Below, in pieces: positions 1 to 12,006 of a DNA stretch of 64,000 nucleotides; position 1 is the first letter of the stretch; each line of letters opens with the position of its first letter. The DNA is taken from NCBI RefSeq assembly GCF_910591885.1, contig NC_063276.1, positions 4,154,001 to 4,218,000 of the forward strand. The letters run 5' to 3'. This stretch comes from Bombus terrestris. Lineage: Eukaryota > Arthropoda > Insecta > Hymenoptera > Apidae. Below the pieces are notes generated by a model. That model worked only from the letters and a program-made list of their open reading frames with translations. It was not told the DNA's origin and ran no database searches. The translations under genes were made by a program, and so were the position numbers.

Positions 1-428
1 CGCGTAACGGTATCGTCTCCTGGTACTTCGGGCGAGTTTCATTCGTTTCCAGACTCCTGCGGAATACGCGGCAAAAATAATGGCAGGAAATATAAATTTC
101 GCCTCGCTGTGACGGCGAGATAAGCGACCGGCAGACTGGTTCCTCAGCAACGACACACTCTTTTAATTACTTTATTATTTGTTCGGTGAACCACTTCGAT
201 GGTCACGAAAGACAAGCAGAACGTTGTCTGTTATCAGTTGTAAAAGGTGGAATTAAATTGAGTTAATGAGTCGAAGTAAATATAAAAAATGGTACGAGAT
301 AGATTTATTGAGGAAATCAATTTTTAATGGTGAGAAAGGAAAGAGATTCGATAAATTTAACGTTAGGACTGGCAACTCTGTTAAAACTCTGTCTTTTTTC
401 TTTTCTTGTCTTTGGCTGTATAATTTGC
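1..428. other. No gene seen
   Basis: Short overlapping ORFs on both strands (253-519 minus, 266-496 plus) cover the same bases and have no recognisable domain, so I treat both as chance. No transposon end was noticed. Confidence 0.6.
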
Positions 429-1068
429 ATAAAGACATCAGCCATCTAATTTCAGAAATAAACGTCACAACAAAAACCACGGAACAAACTCCATAAAAGG
501 ACGTACGCCAAAATCTCATTTCGAATAAAAGAGAAACGCGAAGGTGTGTACCAAGAAGAAAACCAGTAGAGTAGGCGGCTGTATATCATAATAGACATAT
601 CGTATACATAAAGACGGTCAGCCAATACGTTAACCACCTGATCTCAAAATTAAACATCGTGAAAATTTCATTGAAAATGAACAGGAAACACAAAGGTATC
701 CCACGAGAGAAACCAAAGTGGATAAGACCACTGTAGCATTAAAGTTACAACGACGCCGGCTAATGCTAGACATTTAGCGTTTAATCTCAAAATTAAACGT
801 TACAACAAACTTCACGAAAGCTCATACTATGGCAAAATTTCACGTAGAACAGACAAGAAGCGCGAAAGGAGGGAAGCAATGGACAGGACGGCTGTATTTA
901 ATTATATAAAGACACCAAGCGATACATTAACCGTCTAATCCCAAAATGAAACATGGCAACAAGACAAACTTGATAAAAATACGCGCGCCAAAATTTCCTT
1001 TAAAATAAACGAGAAACGCAAAGGTATACCAAGAAGAAGGCCGGTGGTGGGGACGGCTGTATTTTACC
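429..1068. repeat. Degenerate tandem repeat, about four units of 143-192 bp
   Basis: An ATAAAGAC start motif recurs at 429, 608 and 906. The motif ATCTCAAAATTAAAC, in variant forms, recurs at about 449, 641, 784 and 938. A GGACGGCTGTATTT-like tail recurs near 577, 888 and 1050. The units also share an AGAAACGC-AAGGT-TACCAAGAAGAA block (units 1 and 4 are closest). Spacing varies (192, 143, 154), so the array is old and indel-rich. No open frame runs through it. Confidence 0.75.
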
Positions 1069-1574
1069 GTCTCGGTTGCATGGGGCCCGCTATACATAAC
1101 GCTGGCCCCCTCACAAAGGGCTCGTGGTGAGATGGTAGCCTACAAGATCGGATAATATGGGTAGTTATTTGTCGGCGCCGATGTTGGTTTTTCAAGGCGA
1201 TGTGTTGGCTCGTGCGTGTGAGGCCCCCCGCAGCGTCGGACCCGCTTGCTCCAGGGCCCGATATCCCCACCGCTATTAGTATTTCCATCGTCCTTGTCGC
1301 TCTTCCCGCCTCGTGGCCGTCATCCGAACCACCCGTTCCACCACGTTCCCTTATCTCGGCGCTTCTCATCACTTTTCGCGCTCTATCTGCTGGTCAGTCG
1401 CGACCGTTCGCGTTCTGAGAGATCAGCGATCAGATTAAACGCGAAATGGGCATTAATAGGGACCCCCGGCTGGTGAGCAGCTCTGTCCGGTCCTACAGTG
1501 GGATTTCACTCGCTCCGATCCAGCCTGATCACTTTCGACGATCGAGGATTTCGATTCGTGGGACTGAGCTTCTA
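1069..1574. other. GC-rich patch without a recognisable gene
   Basis: About 1070-1430 is GC- and CpG-rich. It carries overlapping ORFs on both strands (1064-1372 minus, 1200-1418 and 1246-1476 plus), all low-complexity Pro/Ser/Arg reading. It could be a promoter or untranslated exon of a gene outside the window; nothing decides this. Confidence 0.4.
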
Positions 1575-1617
1575 TTGGGTTGGCAACTAAGTGCTTGCGG
1601 ATTTTGTTATTACCACC
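1575..1617 (+). mobile_element. Solo terminus of a mariner-type element
   Basis: Directly after a TA dinucleotide (1573-1574) comes TTGGGTTGGCAACTAAGTG followed by CTTGCGGATTTTGTTATTACCACC. This is the same terminal sequence as each arm of the 81-bp element at 16159-16239, with few differences. The opposite terminus is not visible downstream, so only one end remains. The family call rests on the TTGGGTTGGCAACTAAGTG-type terminus and the TA flank, as in mariner elements. Confidence 0.65.
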
Positions 1618-3348
1618 TAATGATAATAATGATAATTTCGTGGATGTTAGACCTGTTCGGACGAATCGACGTTCTGGATAAATCGAATATTTTATCAATG
1701 TAATCGAATATTTATATACAGTGGCTACAAGAGGTATTAGCACATAGTCTCGTTTTCTAATGAAGCGGTTCTTTGCCAGATTCTACGCTTCTATTTCATG
1801 GTACCAAACTTTTGTAGACATACGGAAGTACCGTTGGAAGATGCGAAATTTAATAGACTTGAGTCTTTTTTAATTAGTATATTATGGACCTTGACTAATT
1901 AGTATATAAATGTTAGGATAAATAGAATGCCGATACTTCTTGTAGCAACTGTAGATCGCTATGAGTGTACGAGCGTAGCCTTCGCATGGTTCGAAACGTC
2001 AGACAGCGTGGCATTTGAACGCGGATTCCGCACAGAAATCAGAATTCGCTAGCCACGTTCGCAGGTCACGTTGGCACGTTTGCAGGCCACGTCCTCGCGT
2101 TGCGCCAGTTCGAATATGCATCAATTGTAACTGTGGCTTTCTTTTCTTGGAAGAAGTTTGGTATAATGTTCGTAGATCCGCCAAATGAAATTCTGCCTGT
2201 CTCGCCACAAGGCGGATTACGAATTTTCATGCAAATTTATATCTTTACGAATACAAATAACGAAATAGAGTCCAAACGGAGATTTGTTCCCTTCGCTAAA
2301 CTATTTTCGATATTTCACCTACCTTGTTGCGTTATATTCACTTTTATTTGCTTAGAACTGCTTACGCAACGTAACATATTTAATTGTAACTTAGGTTTTC
2401 TAAGACGTCTGCAGAAATCCTTAGAACAGAGTCCTTAAAAGTTGTGGCGGCCATAAAGCGACCTTCGGCCGCGCTTATCCGACTCTCGGCTTGTCTAATC
2501 GCAATAAACCGAGAAAGGCGAGAGCCGTTAACCGGAAAAATATGGACACCGGCTCGGAGGGGTGCAAACGACGTGCAGAACGGTGTGCAGGGCGGTGTGT
2601 GGGTTGGGAAGGGGCCGACTGCCGCCACACACATGCTGCGTCGAGGCGTCCGTAACGTCTTTTAATCACGAAATGAGCCGGCTCTCTTCAAACGGGCAGG
2701 GGCCCGCGGTCCTCTGTTGGCCGAATTAAGTAAATCAATAAATAACGAGGATACCTCGGCAACACCTGCGCGCACCTCTCCTCGCCGGCACCGAGTAACA
2801 GGATTTACGGCGCAGGGCGCCGCGTCGCGCCGATTCTTCTCTTTCTTCTCTCTCTTCCCACTCTTTTCTCTTCTCTTCCATTTTCGTCCTACGATTTTTG
2901 CCTGCTTCGCAATCTTACAGCTACTACGACTTTTATTATAATTGGATATAGTTGTTGCATACAAAACGTCAGTTGGCGATCTATACAACGTTTCGAACGA
3001 AGATATTTGGTTTCACAGTATTTCATTTCCGTTTACATTTTAGAAATATTTCTCACGATGAAAATTATTAATAGTATCTTACGTAGAACGCAGAATACAC
3101 TTTCGAAGGAAATACTGGAATTGGGTAATCTACTTGAGACTATGGTCGAAGACCAAAGAAGGTTTCAAGGATTATAGCACTTTACTATAGTCTGGATCAT
3201 TGAGTCACTATGGTTATGTCTGACCTCACAATACCTAAGATACTAAAAGATTAAGATCATTTCTGACGATCTCAACACGACTTTCTATCTAATCTCGGAA
3301 ACCTACTGTCTACGACAAGTCGGACGACTTACCAAGCTCTTGGGTTTA
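1618..3348. other. No gene seen; pyrimidine tract
   Basis: GC-rich from about 2430 to 2830, then a pyrimidine-rich tract at about 2833-2885. Short ORFs here overlap on opposite strands and show no domain. Confidence 0.5.
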
Positions 3349-3593
3349 ATTAATTTTACAGTAAGCCGGTGAATCGATTGCCTCGTAGTATGAAGTTCAC
3401 TGTAAAACCGCTATCGAATTTTATTGACAATCTTAATACAATCTTGTACAACTGCTGGAACTTTAATCTGCAGAATAAATCGAAAAACTCGAAGCACATT
3501 TATACCGTGCAGCTCCTTCCTTCTCATTAATTTTACATGAAGCTGGTGAACTAATTCCACCGTAGGACGAAGATCACTGTAAAACCGCTATCG
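3349..3593. repeat. Two-copy direct repeat, 177-bp spacing
   Basis: Two 68-bp copies at 3349-3416 and 3526-3593 begin with ATTAATTTTACA and end with CACTGTAAAACCGCTATCG. The interiors differ by substitutions only. The bases between the copies are less alike, so this is a decayed tandem duplication with a unit of about 177 bp. Confidence 0.8.
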
Positions 3594-6502
3594 TGGTTTC
3601 ACGCCGAGTATAAAGACTATAATTTATACGGGATCAGACGTCGTTCGAGAGGCTGAAACTGTGATCCGCTCGGGTCAACGCAGCTGCACGCCTCTCGCGA
3701 TCTCTCTTTATTAATTTTAATACAGATAAGAGGCGGTAATGAGGACACGCTGGATCACACAGATAACGAACGAACGAAACGAAACGATCGTATCGTGGCC
3801 GCAATTAATCGGCCATGCGTTTAATTCCCGCGAAGCCCAGCTGCTTTTCGGTCTTCTGATTTTCGCTCGCGATTTACAGCATCCAATTTGTTGACAGGCA
3901 GCAGCACTTGAAACAGTCGACTGTACCGACTATCGAGTACTGTTTTCGATAAAACGGACCTTATTTAAATAAATGACACGAATTATAAAATAGAAATGTC
4001 GATGTCAATGCTGGTTTAAACGAGACTTATTTTGAAACGTCGATGCTAATGTTCGCTTAAATGAATTTTATATCGTAAGAATGAGCGGAATGAGATTCCA
4101 CGCTACGGACGGTTAAGGTATATTTGCTGTTGATTCAGAACTGTAAATTATTTTCATATCAGAGTATCAACTTTTTCGTTGGTTTTATAAAGTTTAATAT
4201 AATCAACCAAGCTCGCGAATAATTATACTTTAATAAAAATCTAGACAGTGGTATTAATCTATAATTAACGGCATATAATTAACGACATGACAATAATTAG
4301 CAACGCAGACTGTACGCGAGAACGCAACCAATCAAAATTAAGCACGATAATTCCCTTCTTGCTAAATGAAATTTTATCATTCGCGTTTATAAACCAATTT
4401 CGTTCGTACGTTTCTAAATCCGTGACGTGTTCGAAACAAATGAAACGATAAGTAGCAACGACACTGCTGAAAAGGGGGAAAATGAAACGAGGACGAAATA
4501 GAAACAGAAATGGCACGGACGATCGTCAAAAGCGATAAAAAGGTAGGATTCTTATTGGAAGATCGTGTTGGGCAGCAACAATTATGGGAAAGATAACAAC
4601 AAAGGGCGGATTAGTGAAAATGGGAACGACTTGGCTGCGAAGCAGGAAGCGACGATGAGAAGGAGGCGCCAGTAAAGAGGACGCATAAAGAAACGAATGA
4701 AAAAATAATCGTAGAGTAACGTAACGCAACCGACGATACTATGGGACCTCGTAAATAATAATTATCATGAGAATCATCGGGGGAAAAACGTGGATAGCCG
4801 CGGAAAAAGCTTTCGATCGCGTTGATTTATGGCTTCGCGGTCACAATGGACATTGGATTAGCCTGCCACACTGGGAAATCAGGTTTCCTGATTCTCGATT
4901 TCAATAGAAAATCTTATTGCAATCTTAAACGATAAAACAGGACATAAGCTCGTTATGCCAATCGCAATAATAACCCTGTGTAACAGAGTGGAATTTATAA
5001 GACGAAGATTGTTGGTGGTTACGATTTTTCATTTTCATTTGGAATGTACAATACGCGTATAGGAAGCAATAATTGTCTCGCTTTTATTTGAAAGCAGGAA
5101 GCGACAGATTATGTAGCAACGATGATGATTGCGGTGATTTCTTTTCGATCAATTTACATTATCGAATTCTGTTTTTTAATATCGTGGCTCTGAAAGAGAA
5201 TCCCGAGACTCGACTAATATTTTTCACGTCGCTACAATTTTGTGGAACCGAACGAAGCTGAAGTATTTATGAAATTATGGCCAACCAATGCTTAGTTTTT
5301 AATTAAGTTTAATTTAGTTTTTAATAAATATATTAGCGATGGAATATTTCAGACACATGGATCACTTGTAGAGAATCGATCATGAATCAATAATTATAGA
5401 AAATTAAAATTACTGAATGATTACATGCTCTGGAAGCTGAGCAACGATTGGAAGAATACAGAGTGCACGAAGATACTGAAAATAGTTTGTCGCTAGTTCA
5501 TTGTAAAATTGTAGAAAGAATAAAATTTGTATGGATGATTCGACAAAAGAAATTTCGTTCTTTAATCCAACTTCGAAAAAAGCCATAGGTAACATCTATT
5601 GAAACGTGCAAACATTTCTTACTTCCAAGTGAAATTTCTAAGTTAATTAATAATCGCGCGACGAAGATTAAGGCGAAAGATTACGTCGTCGGAAGACGAT
5701 ACCGGAATAAATGAAAATAGCTAAAATACCCACGTTGAAGAAAAGCAGCAAGTGGAAAACACTAAAAACCGTCATCAAGCTCCCACGAAACTCAGCCATA
5801 TTAAAAATATTACAGGAATGAAGCAAACACAATGAAAGGTATTACACACGAAGGTATATACTACTTGCTCGATGATAAAACAGTTGGTAAATGGCATCAA
5901 CGAGCCATTAAAATCCTATGTTGGCAAAAAGGTATTCTCCGTTAAGAAAAAGAACGAAAGAAGGAAATTTCTGATTGATGCAGATAGGAAACAGATCCTC
6001 GATCCCTGGCGAATGCTCGCGACCGCGGGACAAAGCGCTGGTATGGCCAGAATGTTAAACGCGCTGGCTTCAACTCGAAACTTCCTAACGAGCATAATTT
6101 AATAAGCTGGCCGGTGCGTTGTGGCCCGATTTTATGTGGCATTGTAAGTAGAAGAGCGCGGGAACCAGCGGCGGAAACCACGCGAACGAGCCATGACTCT
6201 CGTGTCCTTCTTCTGGCTGGTCGTTGTCACGGACCGATTGCCACCCTGGCTCTCGATCTTTCCGATCGAGATAATCTCTGTCGAGAATTAACATCGTCAC
6301 GACGTTCGATGAGGAGGATAGTTTTATCGTGAAACTTTTTATTTGGTTAATTAGAAAGTATCAGAAGCTTCGGAAATTCGAAAAAAGGGAGTTTGCGTGG
6401 TATCCTGCTACAGAACACTCGACTGTCATAACCAATTTCTCAAAAGTTCTCATCGATACCGCGATAAAATCCACCGTCTCTCCTCATTCTCAAATCTCCC
6501 GA
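3594..6502. other. No gene seen
   Basis: AT-rich with many stops. ORFs of 60-84 codons (for example 4265-4516 minus, 5872-6102 plus, 6114-6332 plus) lack family features or long uninterrupted frames. Confidence 0.5.
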
Positions 6503-6960
6503 GAGAAAGCTGGCCGGCGGAACAGGGACGATCAGATTAATTATCATCATGATTGACGATTAAACTCCCAAAACGCTGAACTACCATATCTGATATCTCG
6601 AACGTTCGCTATAAACACACGATAAATTTGAGCGAAAGGTAGCCAGGGGAATAGCGATAATCAGGTAAACATTACCATTTCTGACACTTGAACCCTCGAA
6701 GCTCTGGACTACCGTACCTAATATCTCAAGAATTCCCATCAATTCCACGATAAATTGAATCCCTAGGCTGAATCTGCCAAGCGAATGGTAGCCGATGAAA
6801 CAGCGATATTACCATTACTTGAACCTCGAAAATACCGAACCAGCGATTTATCAAAATTCCTTGAAAAGTGGCCATCAATTGCGTAATAAGCGACCTAATC
6901 CTGGTCTGGGATTGCACGAAGCGAAAGGTAACCGGCGACAGCAGCGACAAGCAACGGGCC
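6503..6960. repeat. Degenerate tandem repeat, four units of 129-149 bp
   Basis: The block GCGAAAGGTAGCCGG-GAACAGCGAC, in variant forms, recurs at about 6503, 6632, 6781 and 6921. Between them are repeated blocks reading like ACCATTTCTGA-ACTTGAACCCTCGAA and CGATAAATT. Spacings are 129, 149 and 140 bp. Confidence 0.75.
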
Positions 6961-7484
6961 ACGGTAGCCGTAGAGCGCCATTTCGCAAATTGAAATGGAA
7001 CGGGCTGGCGGGTTTTTTTCTCGCCGTTTAACCGTAATACGCAGCGCGTTTATCCGCGTGTACCGGGGGCCCCGGCAAAAAGAGGAGAACTGGCGCGTAC
7101 AAACGGCAAGGAAATATTGCTCGGTGTCGGCGCGCGAAAATTTATTGCCGCGCCTGCTGTCGAGAGCCGGAGGCCGCGCGAACACAGCCGCCCGACTTCC
7201 AGAGGAAAGAGGGCTATTCGAGGCTGCGACGGCGTATACGTGTGTTTGCGTGCGTTTCAAGACGGAGAGAGGAAATTCGGAATGGGAGGAATTGGTGAAA
7301 GGAGTGGATGGAAGAGGAAAATGAGGAAAGTGGCTAGAGGATGTTGGCGAATGAGTGATTGAGGAAAGAGAACAATGGACGAGTCGAGGTAGGAACTGGT
7401 TAGTGGATGTTGAAGTATTGGAAAGGCGCGTATTGGGTAAGAGAGTGCGTGAGAGGAAGTAGGGGAGAAGAACAAACCGAGACT
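6961..7484. other. GC-rich then purine-rich DNA, no gene assigned
   Basis: 6961-7210 is GC-rich with overlapping ORFs on both strands (6895-7260 minus, 6995-7324 plus). From about 7260 the plus strand becomes strongly purine-biased (GA/GGA-rich), which produces long low-complexity frames. No domain seen. Confidence 0.4.
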
Positions 7485-7725
7485 AGGAGAAGAGAAGTGA
7501 AATTAGATGGGTTTGCGCGAGTTAAGATGCGTAGGAAAGAATGAAAGATGAACAAAGATGAAATATAGAAAATATATAGGAAAACGTCAAGAAGGAAGAA
7601 GATTATGTAAGGCGAAGGTAAGAGAAGCGAAGTAAAATCGAGTGCTACGAGGTTGAGAGTAAAAGAGAAACGAGGAAATTAGATGGACCTGTACGAGTTA
7701 GAATACGAAGAAAAAAATGAGAAAC
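7485..7725. repeat. Purine-rich direct repeat, 176-bp spacing
   Basis: GAAATTAGATGG followed by a GCGAGTTA-GAATGCG-like block occurs at 7499 and again at 7675, each preceded by AGAGAA-GA. The copies are degenerate. The plus strand is purine-biased throughout. Confidence 0.6.
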
Positions 7726-10700
7726 AGCTCATTTTCGACCTAATTATAATTTTAAAAATTGTCTTTAACAAAGTATCGACGAACTATCATTAAGTATTCG
7801 AATTGTACATAATAATTCACGTAAAATGTTTTGTCAAAGCGTTAGAAGTCTTGCCCCTTTGCTAAAACGCTGAAATATAAAAGATGGAAAACCGGGTTAA
7901 AAATACGGAGGCAAAGAGGGGCCAAAAAATACCCCAAAACAACGTCAAGAACATGAAAGACAGCCAGAAAGAAAAAGCAGAATAAGAAGTCGCAGGGAAT
8001 AGAGAGGCTTTAATAAAAGGGAATGGACAAGGGGAAGGAACGTTGTGTTTCGGCTAATCGAAAATGTGAAATGAAACACGAACGATGCTTTCGTGTAGCC
8101 GTGTCTGACGGCCCGTTAAATTATCGTGCAAAACGATTACAATGTCCTCGTGCTTTCTTTTGACCCCGATGCTCTGACCATTTACTTTTCTTTCTTTTTC
8201 GTTTCTTTTTCTTTTCTTTTTTCTTTTTTTTTCCTATTTCACAAGCAACGGCTCGTTAAACGAGCTTCGTCGTCCGTCGGGTATCCGTCAAGTCGGCTTT
8301 TTTCTTTACGGATCGCCGTGATTCGCCGCGACAAATAGTCCGAGTGAAACGAGTCGTGTTCGCTGTTAGAAGCGGGCTGCCTTGGATTCTGACGTATGAG
8401 CCCGCGCAAAGGGAAATCGTGGAGATCCTATGAGTGATGGTCCCTCGTGAAACGCGACTTGATATTTCATTTCTGGAGATCTATCCATTTTCTCCGCTCT
8501 TTAGACGAATTACTTCTTGGAAATATTCGAATATTCGTTTACATATTTTTGACAGAGTGTAAGTCTGTTGTAAAATTGTAAACGAACGTGGATCGATGAT
8601 AACTTTGCTTCTTATTCTCGTTATTGATAGACTGTTTTACGGGAAAGATCTTCGGGATTCGCAAAAATACGTTACATGTATCTTAATTATTTAACGTTTC
8701 TTTCCACATACGTAAATCCAACTTCTTTTTTCAGCTACATCCGTAAAAGGGTGAAATGCCTAACGAACTTTCGTTTTCAGCAATTTTTACAACAGAAATT
8801 TACCGATACTTGTATCGATCCAAATATTTGGATATTTTTCTATCGGCAAAATAGACGAAGGGTACAGGTCTTCTTGCCATAATTTTTCCACGATACGATA
8901 AACTGATCGAATGAAACGAAACACCGGCGGAACTTCTAAAATTAAAAGGGGCGAGGTTAAAAAATAGAGCAACGTCGGCGGTGTTTTTGCTAAAGCGATG
9001 ATCTCGGAAAAAAAATTGTTAACCCACGTTAAAGAGGATTTTTCTGGTATAATTTTCTGCTATAATAACGGTGAATGAGGAAAAAACGGCGGGTATCTCG
9101 TTACCCGGGGCGTACGCGCGTTAATAAACTCACGAGGGCGAGTTTCCTCGGTGCGGACCGGCGAGCTACATAAATTTCGCGGATAATTCCAATCTATCAG
9201 ACTTACGTAAGCGCGGAGTACGAGAGCGGTGCAAAACACCCACGTGCGTTCCCTCGCCGTGCGAAAGATGCTATCGTTCGTTGACGGGATGCATTACAAA
9301 ATTATGCAAAGCGGCGACGCTCGCGATTAATATCTTCGGGAGGTCTGAGCTTGCCAGCGAGCCATACAGGGTGGCTCTTGCTCTTGGTGTCGATTCTTTA
9401 ACGAGTAAATCCACGGCCTGATTGTCCTATAATTTCCTCATGGTTCTAGGAATACCAATATTTGGACCTTTTTATCGTCGATGAAATTCGAAGTGAACGA
9501 GTTTTTGGGAGAGAAATAGTTTCGTCAAGAAATTCCATTTCTGTGGATTCACGTATATGATAATTAAACCAATCGACGAATTAATCGATAGTTTCACCTT
9601 TTCCATAAAACCACGTGTTTTTCAATAATTCTCACCCACGAATGTAATATAATTTCGTTTCCCCGACGTCGCAACTCCAGCAAAGTCTATTCGGAAGATC
9701 GTGCTGTAGTAAAAGTACACATTGCAAAAATGCACACTGTGCATCTACAATTCAGATCCGATTTATCTTTCAACTCGTTGCAAACTAATTACAACATTGG
9801 AAATTTCCATTTCTCGGTTATCCCAGATGGTCAGCTTACAGTGCAGCTTATTCAAAATTCCTATTCCATCCGCCTTAATTACCCCAGCGATCCGTAAGGA
9901 CTACGTAGCTCGCAACGATTCCTTTTCTCTGAACGTCGCTCCAATTTTCCATTTCCCTGTCGTTGCACGTTGGCCAGCTCCAACGAAGCGTATCCGGAAG
10001 ATGCTCTCGGTCGAATCGGTCGATCCAGGGAATAGATAAAAGCCCGGCCAAACGTCAGCGTTTCGAAGGAAGCCGGCAGCTGTGTCACAAGCTGCTCACC
10101 TGTTGTCTCTGGGCCTAATTACGCGACTCGATATAAAGCGGACACGAGCACGCCGTTATGCGGCAGTGCATGCAGCGAACGCGGGCAAGATTTATCGACT
10201 CGTTTAGCCCTCTCGTTCCAGAAGAAGGGAGAGGACCACACAAGAAATTAGCCAGGAGTAAGGAAACGCCGGCTTAATTCCGTTAGCACCTTCCGGCCAG
10301 CGACTGATTATCGCGTTCCTGGTACACCTTTTTTTCTTTCTCCTTCGTTTCCTCCTGTTAATCGTGTTGAACGGTCCGCAGGCTCACCGGGCAGGTTCGT
10401 TTCGAACTGTTTTTCGCACGGTTCTTCGATATATTCGCTCGTTCTACGAGATTATCGGCCTGGCGATGATCAATTAGAGGCTCGTCGATATAGCAAAGAT
10501 TGGTTTCGTGGAGAATTTGTTGCAGGAAATGCGCTGCCGTTTGGAAGTCGCACGTCATCATTTATTCTTTCTTCCTTTGCAATATTTTCAATTAATTTAC
10601 ATCGTATATTGGTATTTCTTTAAGATTGTGGCTGTGAAAGAAGATTCATGTATTCGTTTAATACCATTTTCGTCAGTATTTTTCATACAGGTTTTACGTT

Positions 10701-11622
10701 TCGAAAAAGTATTTAAAGTATTTAAAAAGTACCTATAGATACGAGAGAAGGGAAACTTCATATTAGGAAATGTGAAAGTTTATTAGTAGGTTGATCAAGG
10801 ATTTATAGTTTGTCAAAGCGCTTAATTTTTTGTCGATCTATGAAAATTATCGAGTAACCTATATATATACCAATTAGTTTAATCTTAGATGCAAAAACTA
10901 GCGTACACCGTGTCCAGATTAGTTTATCCTGGTTTAAAAATAATTTCCTGGTTTAATAATAATTTACAGAGATGCAATGAGACTTATGGAAATATATTTA
11001 TCATCTCTATCATCTTCAGGGACAAGTAGATACCGTAACCGAGAATCTTAAACAGTATCGGCATTCGAAAAGGCGATCATTGGCGAAGACTAATTAATGC
11101 AGGCAATTACAAGCGGCGCTGGCTGAAAATATTCCATAAAAAGTTGTCACAGGTCATAAACTCGCTGGTCTGTTATTCTCAGCCGTCTGATAGCTCTCTA
11201 AGGGAGCAGATCTTATCAGGTGGCACTTGGTTCTGGACGAACATCAGCCATGAAGCTTCCACTATTGGGCTGGTGTCCAATTTTAGCTCGGTCTAATTAG
11301 CTCGAATATTTTCAAGCTGATCCTTCTGTGACCAAACGAAAATCGAACTCTTCGGAGTGAAAATTTCTTTGTGTCCGGTGAAAGAAATTATGAAGAAAAA
11401 ATGATAAAGAAGATTATAAAGAAACTATATTCAAAACTATACTAATTCTCTATAGAGATATTAATTTATGTTTAGGAACTATACTTACAAAGTAAAGTTA
11501 AACCTTATGGAAGAAGTATGTTTGTAGCTCAATGTATATTTGTTACTAATATTCCAATGTTCAATTCCAACCTAAAATTCCAATGTCTAACGTTATTCCA
11601 ATTCTTCAGATTTCTTGATCGT
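7726..11622. other. No gene seen; pyrimidine tract at about 8186-8240
   Basis: A run of T and C, with almost no purines, lies at about 8186-8240. The 105-codon frame 9722-10039 (plus) and neighbours show no recognisable motif. ATACAGGGTGGCTC at about 9364 resembles the ACAGGGTG motif also seen at 20701 (reverse) and 41330, but no paired ends were found. Confidence 0.45.
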
Positions 11623-12006
11623 TTTTAAGTTTCTTCTCTAACTTCTCGTTCTTCTGAAACAAACTTCTTGCAGGCTCTTGGAAAGTCCGATCAAGTCAAT
11701 GAATTCCTCACCCTGGTTGGATTTAATTTGGGATGTAATTCAGTAAAATCTCCTGTACTTAACTCTTCCAGGATCGAATTTCTGTTGGATTATAGACATT
11801 TTTTCTCTTTTTACGAATTAGTAACAATTACGTAGCTTTATTCATCGATGCGATTATTCAAATTCTCTCAAAAATATACCTCATTCTTTTTAAGCTTTCT
11901 CTTTCTTCTCTTTATTCTTTCGAAACAAACTCGTCGTAGTCAATGGACCCCCTTAGAAAGTGCAATCAAGTCATTGGAATCCTCACACCAGTTGGATTTA
12001 ATTTAA
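11623..12006. repeat. Two-copy direct repeat, about 267-bp spacing
   Basis: 11623-11733 and 11890-12006 share TTTTAAG-TTTCT, then CTTTCGAAACAAACT, then GAAAGT-CAATCAAGTCA, then TTCCTCACCC-GTTGGATTTAATTT. The match is interrupted by small indels. Confidence 0.75.

Noticed and set aside
9364..9380. ACAGGGTG motif (also at 20701 reversed and 41330) as transposon ends
   Set aside because: The three sites are far apart, share only about ten bases and do not pair into an element.
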